This document shows, piece after piece, positions 1 to 6,934 of a stretch of 7,060 nt of DNA. Within the stretch, counting starts at the first letter, position 1; the number at the start of each line of letters is the position of its first letter. The stretch comes from Nitrososphaera sp. (GTDB taxonomy: Archaea > Thermoproteota > Nitrososphaeria > Nitrososphaerales > Nitrososphaeraceae): the NCBI GenBank assembly GCA_025935445.1, contig JAICVG010000048.1, forward strand, positions 1 through 7,060. The letters run 5' to 3'. The translations under genes and the position numbers were made by a program. Under the pieces are notes generated by a model. It saw nothing but the letters and a program-made list of their open reading frames with translations. It was not told where the DNA came from and ran no database searches.

Positions 1-911
1 CTATTACAGTTGATGCTATAAATTCTCTGCAGGACAATGCCGTCATTTCTGGCACCGTCAATTCTAACCCGCGGGTAACTGATTTTGTCAATGCAAGAGG
101 GGAGGCAAGCAAATCTCTCCAGCTTCAGCTGTCAAATGAAGCAGGCACTCGCTCGCTTCGAGCAGTCATCTGGAATGTTGATGAATCAAGAGTTCCCAAG
201 GTGTTCAGGACCGGTTCTAAAGTGCACCTGATTGGCGTTCGAGTAAAGCAGGGTAATCCACAGTATGGCAGTGGAGACTTTGAGATCCATGGCGACGAAG
301 GCACAATGCTGCAGTTCTCAAGTTCTCAAGAAGATGTGGAGGTAATGCCGCTTAGAGTCATCTCTATCGGCGAAGAAACCGGCAGGGGTAGCTTCATGTG
401 CCTTGCAGTCGACAGAGCAGGTAGCCCGCTTATACTTACAATTGATAATTCGCTTGTCGGCTCCAAGCAGCTGAATGAAGGTGCAATGATCGAGTGTGTG
501 CCTTCGCGCATATTTGGCAATTCAGTCACGCTATCAAAGGATGATTCATATATCAGAGTGACAGACGAGGGCGATGACACATCCTTTCCAAACCAATCAA
601 AATTTGAGAGAAAGATACAGGACGTGCAGATTTCACAGGATCCTTACATCATTGAAGCAATAGTACTTCAGGCGCCTGAAACTGCAGAAGTGAACACCAA
701 GTCAGGCGAGACCATACCTATGACGTCTACCCTGCTTGGCGATGATACAGGCGAGATCAGGCTAGTCGGATGGCGTAACCAGAGCGCTGGAGTCAACAAG
801 TTGAACGTAGGCGACAGGATAAGACTAGCTAGTGTCACTGCAGGATCAGGGCGCGAAGGTAAGGCAGAGCTAACTCTGCGGCCCTATTCTTCAATCACTA
901 GGCTGAGCTAG
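1..911 (+). CDS. RPA-like single-stranded DNA-binding protein, three OB folds visible (5' partial)
   Basis: The frame is open to the left edge without a stop (first full codon at base 3), so this is the C-terminal 302 residues of a longer protein; the GTG at 201 lies inside an OB fold and is not the true start. Three OB-fold-like blocks are visible. Block 1 (about residues 13-103 of the visible part) has the RPA pattern: ISGTV, then LRAVIWN and GSKVHLIGVRVK. Block 2 (about 115-187) starts at MPLRVISIG. Block 3 (about 213-300) has LGDDTGEIRLVGWRNQ followed by LNVGDRIRLASV. Such proteins coat single-stranded DNA in replication, repair and recombination. The third block ends the protein, and no zinc finger is visible. 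The next gene starts 33 bp downstream on the same strand, so co-transcription is possible. It could instead be annotated generically as an OB-fold nucleic-acid-binding protein; the exact paralogue cannot be fixed without the N-terminus. Confidence 0.85.
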   Translation, partial: ITVDAINSLQDNAVISGTVNSNPRVTDFVNARGEASKSLQLQLSNEAGTRSLRAVIWNVDESRVPKVFRTGSKVHLIGVRVKQGNPQYGSGDFEIHGDEGTMLQFSSSQEDVEVMPLRVISIGEETGRGSFMCLAVDRAGSPLILTIDNSLVGSKQLNEGAMIECVPSRIFGNSVTLSKDDSYIRVTDEGDDTSFPNQSKFERKIQDVQISQDPYIIEAIVLQAPETAEVNTKSGETIPMTSTLLGDDTGEIRLVGWRNQSAGVNKLNVGDRIRLASVTAGSGREGKAELTLRPYSSITRLS

Positions 912-944
912 AAAAACAAATTAAGCAATCAGGTAACCTCTGTT

Positions 945-2204
945 ATGGTGCTTATTACATCAGACACAGCCAGTAACATCATAAAGCAGGCAGAGGAGCT
1001 CAAGGCTCGGGTTCGAAGCCACGCTTCAAGAATTGACGAGAATTTCAAGGTAGGAGTCGAGATCGAGATATGTCTTATAGATGGCAAGGGGACACCAGTT
1101 GACGCAAAACCCCTTATCGAGCTGCTACGACAATATCATGATATTGACTTTGAGTATGGTATATGTCAGCTTGAATATAGGACAGAGCCGGTTTCCTTTG
1201 AAAGCCTTGCACAGCTGAATTTACAGTTTGAAGAATTCATAGAGCACCTTGACCTAATTGTCAACAGAGTCTACAAAAACGATGTATTCCCTGTATTTTT
1301 AGGATCGAACCCGTCGCCTCACATTTTGAAGGACGGTCTCATTACAAATAAACCGCGCTACCTACGACTTGCAAGGTGGCAGAATAGAATCCCTGACGTA
1401 GAAATTGACGGACAAAAGTTCAAAGCACTCCATGTCGCTGCTGCCATTCAGGGATTCCATCTCCATTTGCAGGGGAAAAATCCCAACTTTACGGCACAAA
1501 TGTTCAACCACATTCTGAATTTAATCCCTTCTGTGATATTGCTTGGAGCAAATAGCAGACTTTTCGCAGGCAGAGTGTTTTCACTCCACGAGCCAAGAAT
1601 TTATCTCTACGATCAGTCGGAGCAGCAAAACTCAGGATTTCCAAGCATATCACGGTACCTCGACGGTGTAGAAGATTACATTGACTACATTATTTCAAGG
1701 AAGCCGGTAGTTGCAAAGGACTACTTTGAACTGGTAAAAGAGCGTCATGACGACGCCCGCATTCGGATCAACACAGGCTTTTACAGAGTCGAGACAAGAG
1801 TTATGTCTGTGCAACCTACCCCAAAAACGATGATGGCAATGATAGAGTTTTTCACCGGCTACCTGCACAGGGCTATCCACGAAGAACGGGAGCTGCGCCC
1901 CTTGCCAGCTATCAGAGAGGAGCGGCAGGCTGTTGTAAGATCAGGTTTTAACGCTAAGACACATTTTAACATCATTGAAACAGTCAGGAGCCAGCTTGCA
2001 TACGCACGGAAAGGCATTTCCGACCTTGGAGTCAAACCAGATTTTCTGAACATACTTGAAAAGCGGGTTGAGAACAAGACTACTGCCGGCGAATACGTTG
2101 CTAGATTATGGCAAACTAAATTCAATGGCTCCATAGAGCAAACCTTACCAGAGGTCGTCGCAGACATTTGGGAAAGGACAAAGAACAACCAGCCTATTTA
2201 CTAG
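945..2204 (+). CDS. GCS2-family glutamate-cysteine ligase-like carboxylate-amine ligase
   Basis: 419 residues. The glutamate-cysteine ligase family 2 (YbdK-like) fold is indicated by VGVEIEICLID (36-46), with the paired Glu39/Glu41 expected to bind metal-ATP. Further family segments are YGICQLEYRTEP (71-82, Glu77 and Glu81), IQGFHLHLQG (168-177, His172/His174), GANSRLFAGR (201-210) and RVETRVMSVQPTP (281-293). Family members activate a glutamate carboxylate with ATP and join it to an amine; the classical product is gamma-glutamylcysteine. The protein is probably cytosolic, with no signal peptide or membrane span. The segment after GANSRLFAGR (about 211-240) does not resemble the usual GCS2 block as I remember it, so the amine substrate is uncertain. 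Start: ATG at 945, with only a weak purine-rich AGGT 10 nt upstream. No clear TATA box lies in the 33-bp gap after the RPA-like gene, which favours co-transcription. The family is sure, the substrate is not. Confidence 0.82.
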   Translation: MVLITSDTASNIIKQAEELKARVRSHASRIDENFKVGVEIEICLIDGKGTPVDAKPLIELLRQYHDIDFEYGICQLEYRTEPVSFESLAQLNLQFEEFIEHLDLIVNRVYKNDVFPVFLGSNPSPHILKDGLITNKPRYLRLARWQNRIPDVEIDGQKFKALHVAAAIQGFHLHLQGKNPNFTAQMFNHILNLIPSVILLGANSRLFAGRVFSLHEPRIYLYDQSEQQNSGFPSISRYLDGVEDYIDYIISRKPVVAKDYFELVKERHDDARIRINTGFYRVETRVMSVQPTPKTMMAMIEFFTGYLHRAIHEERELRPLPAIREERQAVVRSGFNAKTHFNIIETVRSQLAYARKGISDLGVKPDFLNILEKRVENKTTAGEYVARLWQTKFNGSIEQTLPEVVADIWERTKNNQPIY

Positions 2205-2252
2205 TGGTCGCTTGTATAGGCGGTTATATTCAAGAGAATGAATAATTATTGC

Positions 2253-2285
2253 TATCATTATCATCATTATCATCATTATCATCAC
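2253..2285. repeat. 9-bp tandem repeat (TATCATCAT) in convergent intergenic region
   Basis: A partial unit TATCAT (2253-2258) is followed by TATCATCAT at 2259-2267 and 2268-2276 and by TATCATCAC at 2277-2285. It lies in the 96-bp gap between the stops of the converging GCS2-family gene and the helicase. That gap is otherwise AT-rich, and I see no hairpin-plus-T-run terminator in it. Read on the plus strand from ATG 2238, the repeat would encode a Tyr/His-rich string, which I consider chance. Confidence 0.8.
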
Positions 2286-2300
2286 CTAGCATTCATTTGG

Positions 2301-5135
2301 CTAATCGCTCCAAAAGCCGCGCGTAATGACGTACTGCTTTTCTGCTTCATAGATACTCCGATACACCTGTTCGTCGTCGACATAGTTGCGCAGGATCCTT
2401 GCTGCAGTGTCAGCACCAACCCCGTGGCCGGATAGCACTATTAATGCTGTCCTACCAAAGTTGTTTACAAGTGACGCTACTTTCCATGCACGTTCAAACT
2501 TGTGGTTCTGCTCTGGCGTCAGCTTACCACCAGTAAGGCGATTCCGAATTATTCTTGACATTTCATCGTCTGACCAGAACGTAGCACTGACAAGGCGCGA
2601 CCGGCAGTTGGGGCACGATATTTCTTCGGGTACGTCCTTTGTTTCCATTACGCGCTCCCACTTACCACAGCGTATGCAGACAAGCCGATGCTTTGTCTTT
2701 TCTAGCCGTTCTTTGACGAGCTCTATAACGCCCTTCTCAATACTCAGAGGCATGGCTCCAGCCATCTTTGTTGAGTGTTCTATTATCGGCTTTGCGAGAT
2801 CTGAAAATTCATTCACTTCAAGCCAGTGGATCGTAATCTTGCCTTGCTTTATGTCGTCAAGCACCTGCTGGGTCTGCTGTATATCATATTTATCGTGTAC
2901 TAGTTCTCGTATAGATTCGGCGCTCACTGGCGTCTTCGAATATCTGTCGTAGATCATGCGTGCTACCTTTTTGTCATACACCGCTTCCTTGCCTATCATG
3001 CCAAACCTTTTGGCGACCATCCATACCTTCCAATTGATATTATGAGTGCCAGTTAGCGCAGCAATGATTACAGGCTCAAGGTCGTAGATGTCGCTTAAAG
3101 CAGCTTCAATCCTCCCTTGCGTTATTCTTGCACTTGAGGTCAGCATGATCCTATAGGCATCTGACCTGGACTCCACAATGTATCCAATCTGTGATGACAA
3201 TATTGTAGACAAAAGGGATGCAATAGTATTGTTCACCTTTGACCCAAAAGCACAGTGTATTACAAGCATGTTGCGTGAAGTATAGCTTTCAACCACAATG
3301 TTCTTTGAATCCGGTATCACCTTAAGCATTTTCAGTGTGCTGTCCATTATGGGTGTCGACAGCTTGATCCGACCAGTTGCCGCCTGGTTACGTACGACTC
3401 CCACCTCTTCTGCAGTCTTGAAATCAACTGGGATCATTTCGCCGACCCAGTAGGGAATGTTAATCGCAGCCCCGCGTAGAGGCTCAACGTTTACGACTAG
3501 ACGCACTTCATCGACAGACAGTATGCGCCACTGCGACCCCTTGAGCACAAATACATTGCCTTTTTCGCCGTAATCGCCGACGAACTGCTGGTCAAGTGTG
3601 CCTATCCTGCGCTTGCTTATTGAATCAATGACTTCAAACTTCAGAACATAAGGTATCATTGAGGCATTCTCGAAGTAGTACTTGTATGCTTTTATCTTGC
3701 GGGTATAGGTACGGGCTTCGCGCTCGTACTTGATGACGTTGTGGCCGGCCAGTATGTCAAGGCAGCTTTCAACATCAAAGAGGCTGATGTTTCTGAATGG
3801 ATAAGCCTGAGTTATAATGTCATATGCGTCATCCACATTAACGGGATCGCGACTCTGCATTGCAAGTCCAACTAGATGGTGAGCCATCACATCAAGTGCT
3901 CCTTCGTGTATCTTTTGCTCCTCAATTGAGCCTTTTTTCATGCGGTGAATTATTGCAAGTGACTCTATCTCATCGTCAGGATTGTTAGTCACAATCAGGC
4001 CCTTTGCAAAGCTCTTTTGGTTATGCCTGCTCCTGCCGATCCTTTGCATCAATTTTGAAACTTGCCGAGGAGATCCATAGTGAATAACAAGATCCACTGA
4101 ACCAATGTCAAGGCCCAGCTCAAGCGAGCTTGTGCAGACAACAATACCTGCCATGCCAGAACGGAGTGTGTGCTCTGTCTCTTCGCGCATCTCCTTTGAA
4201 AGCGAGCCGTGGTGGACGTCCACTTTGATATCACTTTGGTTCTTCAGAATTGTGCCGAGGTATTCTGCCTCATCCCTTGTATTTGTAAATAATAGGATTG
4301 TGCCCTTGATGTTGTTGACCTTGACATATTCCGTAACAAAGTGAGCGACATCGTTGAGTGATCCCTTTACAAACCTGACGTCAATGTCATAGCTGCGACT
4401 TGCAGGGTCAACAAGTACTGCGCTGCGCCTACCAGAGCCGCAGATAAACTGGGCCGCCTGTTTTAGATTTCCTACTGTGGCAGAAAGCCCTATTCTCGTT
4501 ATAGGCTGCGATGATATGGCCTGCAGGCGCTCAAGGCTTATTGAAAGGTGAGCGCCGCGTTCATTAGCCACCAGCTCGTGAACTTCGTCTACTATTGCCC
4601 ACTGTAGGCCCTTTAGAGCGGCCAGCATCTTATCACTTGTCAGAACTATTCCAAGAGATTCAGGTGTTGTTATCAGCACATCAGGGGGATTTTCAACTAT
4701 CTTTTTCCTTGCCAAAGCGGTAGTATCGCCGTGCCGGATTTCGACCCTTAGGCCTTCTGACTGCGCATACTGTACGATACGGCGAAGGACATCGTTATTG
4801 AGCGCACGCAGGGGCGTGATGTATACTGCCCTAATTGTGCCGGTGCTATGCTCTTGGTGGGCAAGCATAGTAAACACGGGCAAGACAGCTGCTTCAGTCT
4901 TGCCAGAGCCTGTAGGAGCGACCAGCAGGCAGTTTATCTTCCTTGAAATGATTGGCAATACCTTGCGCTGTATTGTAGTTAGAGAAGAAAACCCTTCTTT
5001 TCTGAATTTGTCTATAATAATATCTTCTGCAGTATGGTAGTGGTTATTGTTGTTGTCACTTCTCAGTGTCTGCAGCTGTTCCGGTGCGCTGCTGTTGTTG
5101 TTGTTCTCGTTTTGCTTTTGCGCTTGATCTTTCAT
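2301..5135 (-). CDS. lhr: Lhr-type superfamily 2 ATP-dependent helicase with C-terminal zinc finger and HhH
   Basis: 944 residues with a full SF2 helicase core: Q-motif region around 49-61, Walker A APTGSGKT (73-80), Ia TPLRALN (107-113), Ib TPESL (157-161), Walker B DEVH (183-186), SAT (218-220), IV LLFTNT (281-286), V TSSLELGLDIG (335-345) and VI QRIGRSRH (364-371). A winged-helix and beta-barrel region follows (GEKGNVFVLKGSQWRIL, 523-539), as in the Lhr core, then a DEAD/H-associated-type region (about 610-790). The C-terminus adds a four-Cys zinc finger (C820, C823, C841, C844) and a helix-hairpin-helix-like LSGHGVGADTAARIL (901-915). Lhr proteins are 3'-5' translocating DNA or RNA:DNA helicases linked to repair. 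The N-terminal ~35 residues are Asn-rich and low-complexity. An in-frame TGA lies 9 bp upstream of the ATG, and no later start keeps the Q motif, so 5135 is the start. The gene overlaps a small upstream gene by 80 bp. Confidence 0.92.
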   Translation of the reverse strand: MKDQAQKQNENNNNSSAPEQLQTLRSDNNNNHYHTAEDIIIDKFRKEGFSSLTTIQRKVLPIISRKINCLLVAPTGSGKTEAAVLPVFTMLAHQEHSTGTIRAVYITPLRALNNDVLRRIVQYAQSEGLRVEIRHGDTTALARKKIVENPPDVLITTPESLGIVLTSDKMLAALKGLQWAIVDEVHELVANERGAHLSISLERLQAISSQPITRIGLSATVGNLKQAAQFICGSGRRSAVLVDPASRSYDIDVRFVKGSLNDVAHFVTEYVKVNNIKGTILLFTNTRDEAEYLGTILKNQSDIKVDVHHGSLSKEMREETEHTLRSGMAGIVVCTSSLELGLDIGSVDLVIHYGSPRQVSKLMQRIGRSRHNQKSFAKGLIVTNNPDDEIESLAIIHRMKKGSIEEQKIHEGALDVMAHHLVGLAMQSRDPVNVDDAYDIITQAYPFRNISLFDVESCLDILAGHNVIKYEREARTYTRKIKAYKYYFENASMIPYVLKFEVIDSISKRRIGTLDQQFVGDYGEKGNVFVLKGSQWRILSVDEVRLVVNVEPLRGAAINIPYWVGEMIPVDFKTAEEVGVVRNQAATGRIKLSTPIMDSTLKMLKVIPDSKNIVVESYTSRNMLVIHCAFGSKVNNTIASLLSTILSSQIGYIVESRSDAYRIMLTSSARITQGRIEAALSDIYDLEPVIIAALTGTHNINWKVWMVAKRFGMIGKEAVYDKKVARMIYDRYSKTPVSAESIRELVHDKYDIQQTQQVLDDIKQGKITIHWLEVNEFSDLAKPIIEHSTKMAGAMPLSIEKGVIELVKERLEKTKHRLVCIRCGKWERVMETKDVPEEISCPNCRSRLVSATFWSDDEMSRIIRNRLTGGKLTPEQNHKFERAWKVASLVNNFGRTALIVLSGHGVGADTAARILRNYVDDEQVYRSIYEAEKQYVITRGFWSD
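5043..5054 (-). repeat. AAC/AAT triplet repeat coding Asn28-Asn31 of the helicase
   Basis: Four consecutive Asn codons (AAC AAC AAT AAC) in the helicase N-terminal extension, just past the stop codon of the overlapping small gene. This is the second of two poly-Asn tracts before the conserved helicase core. Confidence 0.75.
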
Positions 5136-5223
5136 AAACCATCACTGCGAATAGGCCGGCAATGAACAGCCCTACGGCAACTATGACGTACGAGTCAAAG
5201 TTTGCAATTGCTTCTCCACTCAT
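5056..5223 (-). CDS. Small single-span membrane protein overlapping the helicase start
   Basis: A 55-codon frame, ATG at 5223 and TGA ending at 5056, that short-ORF filters would miss. It has an acidic N-terminus (MSGEAIANFD), one hydrophobic segment at residues 12-30 (YVIVAVGLFIAGLFAVMVY), then a basic stretch ERSSAKAKRE, five Gln and a polar tail. The positive-inside rule predicts the N-terminus outside and the C-terminus in the cytoplasm. An AT-rich TATA-like box is centred about 32 bp upstream of the ATG, and there is no Shine-Dalgarno sequence, which fits a nearly leaderless mRNA as is common in these archaea. Its last 80 bp overlap the helicase 5' end in another frame, so the two may be co-transcribed and possibly translationally coupled. 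I recognise no family; function is unknown. The main alternative is a chance frame within a leader, but the ordered composition and the promoter position argue against that. Confidence 0.62.
   Translation of the reverse strand: MSGEAIANFDSYVIVAVGLFIAGLFAVMVYERSSAKAKREQQQQQRTGTAADTEK
5089..5105 (-). repeat. CAA/AAC triplet repeat read in two frames
   Basis: The same triplet run encodes Asn11-Asn14 of the helicase (AAC x4, 5094-5105) and Gln41-Gln45 of the overlapping small membrane protein (CAA x3, CAG x2, 5089-5103). Gain or loss of one triplet would keep both proteins in frame. Confidence 0.8.
5141..5145 (-). promoter_or_regulatory. Shine-Dalgarno-like GTGAT for the helicase
   Basis: GTGAT sits 5 nt before the helicase ATG and could pair with the archaeal 16S 3' end (its complement reads GGAGGTGAT). 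It lies inside the small membrane-protein gene. This suits an internal start read from a transcript that begins further upstream. Confidence 0.45.
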
Positions 5224-5249
5224 CGGAGACTAAAGTCACTATACGTTCA

Positions 5250-5260
5250 ATAAATATATT
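5250..5260 (-). promoter_or_regulatory. TATA box for small membrane protein-helicase transcript
   Basis: The minus strand reads AATATATTTAT, close to the archaeal TATA consensus. Its centre is about 32 bp from the ATG at 5223, so transcription should start about 5 nt before that codon. No comparable box lies immediately before the helicase ATG. Confidence 0.55.
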
Positions 5261-5274
5261 CGTATATTATTTGA

Positions 5275-5288
5275 CCTATGATAATAGG
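5275..5288. promoter_or_regulatory. Inverted repeat CCTAT-N4-ATAGG upstream of TATA box
   Basis: A perfect 5-bp dyad with the 4-base spacer GATA, about 15 bp upstream of the TATA box at 5250-5260 on the minus strand. The position would suit a regulator upstream of the BRE/TATA, but a 5-bp dyad in AT-rich DNA can arise by chance. No second copy was noticed in the window. Confidence 0.2.
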
Positions 5289-5397
5289 GATAAGCAACAT
5301 TGGCCCGTCGATCAGTTATATGCATTATTGCAATTTTGGTATGTGTTGGATGTGGACAGTTTTTTTCATCAGTGTAGGGGAACACTATAGGTATTGT

Positions 5398-5490
5398 ATG
5401 CGGGCCTTAGTCTTGGATTCTAGAACCCCATTTGAGTATAAAGATGGTAGAATTTTGATAAGGCGTAAAATAGTCGTCCACACTACGTGA
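5398..5490 (+). pseudogene. Possible remnant of a zinc-type alcohol dehydrogenase N-terminus
   Basis: A 30-codon frame starting MRALVLDSRTPFEYKD and continuing GRILIRRKIVVHTT before a stop. From memory, medium-chain zinc alcohol dehydrogenases begin with M(K/R)AxVL, a YxDVPxPxP segment, then GEVLIRVKAxGVCHTD. This frame resembles that with about nine residues missing in the middle and nothing after the HT. No TATA box lies at the right distance for a leaderless start. It may be a decayed gene fragment or a chance similarity. A longer frame through the same bases starts at 5278, but its upstream part looks random. Confidence 0.22.
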
Positions 5491-5601
5491 AGAAGAACAA
5501 CAACACTTTGATTAAAGACTTGACAAAGCTGACTCTACAGCTAATCCCCGTAGATAATCAAGGTAATGCCAATAGATTAAAGCCTTATATTTTTTCTTGT
5601 C

Positions 5602-6651
5602 TTAACTTAGTTGAGGCTCTTTTCCCTCAAAGTGCTTCCTGATAGGTTCAATTATCTTGTTAATATAAGTTGCAGTTGAGTTCTTCAAATCCATCGGATG
5701 GATCTTTTTTGTAACGAAATCATGCTCTATATTCTTGTAGCTTGTATATGAGATGCTGCCACCATATTTAGTAGGCCGCTCAATTACAAACTCGTCAAAC
5801 TCATGGAATACCACATAGCGCACTAGCTCCAGAATTGGATTACCTGCTGCAACTTCTACAGGGCAAAATGCTTTGCCTATTTTATTGCGGATCGTCTTTT
5901 CGTCATCATGGATAAGGATCCCACTTGCTGGCTTGCTCTTGCTCATCTTGCTCGATATCCTCGTATCTTCACCAGTGTCTTCATCAAGGCTGATTCTCAA
6001 AGGCTCTGACAGGCCTGGCAGTAAATGATGATGCACAAGTACTGGAACCTTCCAGCCAAGCTTGGGAAAGATCTCCCTGACAAGCATATGGATCTTTCGC
6101 TGATCCATGCCAGCGTGCACAATGTCAAGGTCAAGCGCCTTTATGTCAACTGACTGCATTGGCGGATACAGCAATTGTGACAAGTCGAGGTTCTTTTCAG
6201 CCTCGCTCCTGCCCATTATTGTAAGAGATCTCATCGTTCTTGCAAGTGTCATGTGCTTTGAAAAGTGCACAAAGTTCTCCCAATAATCTTTAGTCCTCTT
6301 GTAGAGGTCGCTTCCAAGCACGATATTGACGCCAGGGCAGAAGAATTTGAAAGCCTCTGTGTAATATTGCGAGACTTTCTTTATCCTGTCCCAGTCACCT
6401 CCCATCTTGTCATTGATGTACGTGTGCCAGTCAGCTAGAAAGACGGTAGTGTTAATGCCGGCCTTCATAAAGTCGTTTATCTTGAATCCAGTCATGACAA
6501 GGCTACCAATGTGTAGTATGCCCGATATTTCCAAGCCGATGTAGTGCTTTGGATGAGTCTTTGTTTCAATCAACGCATGGAGCTCATCTGCTGTGACGAC
6601 CTCCTCAGTCGGCTCACGCATTATGAATGCCAGTCGCTCATCGACATCCAT
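5602..6651 (-). CDS. tyrS: Tyrosyl-tRNA synthetase, archaeal/eukaryal type
   Basis: 349 residues; a class I aminoacyl-tRNA synthetase that charges tRNA-Tyr with tyrosine in the cytoplasm. Signatures are HIGS (47-50) for HIGH and KMSKS (235-239). Against the Methanocaldococcus jannaschii enzyme as I remember it, the tyrosine-pocket residues are kept: Tyr37 in YIGLEISG, and Tyr162, Gln166 and Asp169 in LYPPMQSVDI. GMDQRKIHML (181-190) is also kept. The anticodon-contacting positions match too: Asp321 in HPMDLKN, and Tyr296 where M. jannaschii has Phe261. These points separate it from TrpRS. It is about 40 residues longer than the M. jannaschii protein, partly through an acidic insert SLDEDTGEDT (221-230) just before KMSKS. 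The start at ATG 6651 is supported by a TATA box about 35 bp upstream and alignment of the N-terminus; there is no Shine-Dalgarno sequence. It appears to be monocistronic. Confidence 0.95.
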   Translation of the reverse strand: MDVDERLAFIMREPTEEVVTADELHALIETKTHPKHYIGLEISGILHIGSLVMTGFKINDFMKAGINTTVFLADWHTYINDKMGGDWDRIKKVSQYYTEAFKFFCPGVNIVLGSDLYKRTKDYWENFVHFSKHMTLARTMRSLTIMGRSEAEKNLDLSQLLYPPMQSVDIKALDLDIVHAGMDQRKIHMLVREIFPKLGWKVPVLVHHHLLPGLSEPLRISLDEDTGEDTRISSKMSKSKPASGILIHDDEKTIRNKIGKAFCPVEVAAGNPILELVRYVVFHEFDEFVIERPTKYGGSISYTSYKNIEHDFVTKKIHPMDLKNSTATYINKIIEPIRKHFEGKEPQLS

Positions 6652-6682
6652 TGTTGTAAGAGAAATGCGACTAGCACACTTC

Positions 6683-6690
6683 TATAAACC
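6683..6690 (-). promoter_or_regulatory. TATA box for tyrS
   Basis: The minus strand reads GGTTTATA, centred about 35 bp before the tyrS ATG. This predicts a start site about 8 nt upstream of the codon and so a very short leader. An overlapping GTATAAGG just upstream is an alternative box. Confidence 0.5.
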
Positions 6691-6934
6691 TTATACTGGG
6701 GCAAAGATGCTAGTAGTCATAATGTTCTAAGAAGGTTCAAAATTCAAATAAACAAATCTAGATAAAATTGCTATCCATGCAGTAGAAACGGACAAGTTGG
6801 TTGAGGACTGCTGCTGCTGCCCCTAGTGTACTAAATACCGTGTAGCGTATTGTACAGAAGAGCAGAAGTAACCGTCTGGCAACAGATCAAATTCATGTTA
6901 CTCCTTCTGCGTTCTCGAAAAATCCTTAACCTCC

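Larger units (their letters stand above)
5224..5601. other. 378-bp intergenic region between tyrS and the small gene/helicase
   Basis: It holds the minus-strand promoter and dyad near its left end. It also has a T7 run on the plus strand at 5360-5366 followed by a short stem AGTGT/ACACT (5371-5386), a 30-codon plus-strand frame at 5398-5490, and a T6 run at 5590-5595. The T runs face the plus strand, so they would not end tyrS transcription. The minus-strand T-rich stretch opposite 5491-5508 is a possible but weak tyrS terminator. I see no tRNA or rRNA. Confidence 0.6.

Noticed and set aside
201..203. GTG 201 as the start of the RPA-like gene
   Set aside because: The frame is open upstream to the window edge and the upstream residues complete the first OB fold, so the GTG is internal.
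2238..2435. Plus-strand frame with a Tyr/His-rich N-terminus
   Set aside because: Its unusual composition comes entirely from the 9-bp tandem repeat, and the rest is antisense to the conserved C-terminus of the helicase.
2386..2952. 188-codon frame on the plus strand
   Set aside because: It is fully antisense to the helicase zinc-finger/HhH coding region, and its Ser/Arg-rich composition is that of a shadow frame.
5312..5371. C/D-box sRNA candidate on the minus strand (TGATGA and CTGA about 60 nt apart)
   Set aside because: No internal D'/C' pair and no terminal stem is visible, and such short boxes occur by chance.
5360..5386. T7 run followed by a 5-bp hairpin as a terminator
   Set aside because: The order is T run before stem, and no convincing plus-strand gene ends here.
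5487..5645. 51-codon plus-strand frame from GTG 5487
   Set aside because: It runs into the antisense of the tyrS 3' end, has no promoter or recognisable domain, and begins in an AAC repeat.
6724..6750. tRNA T-arm-like GGTTCAAAATTC
   Set aside because: No matching acceptor, D-arm or anticodon stem could be found around it on either strand.
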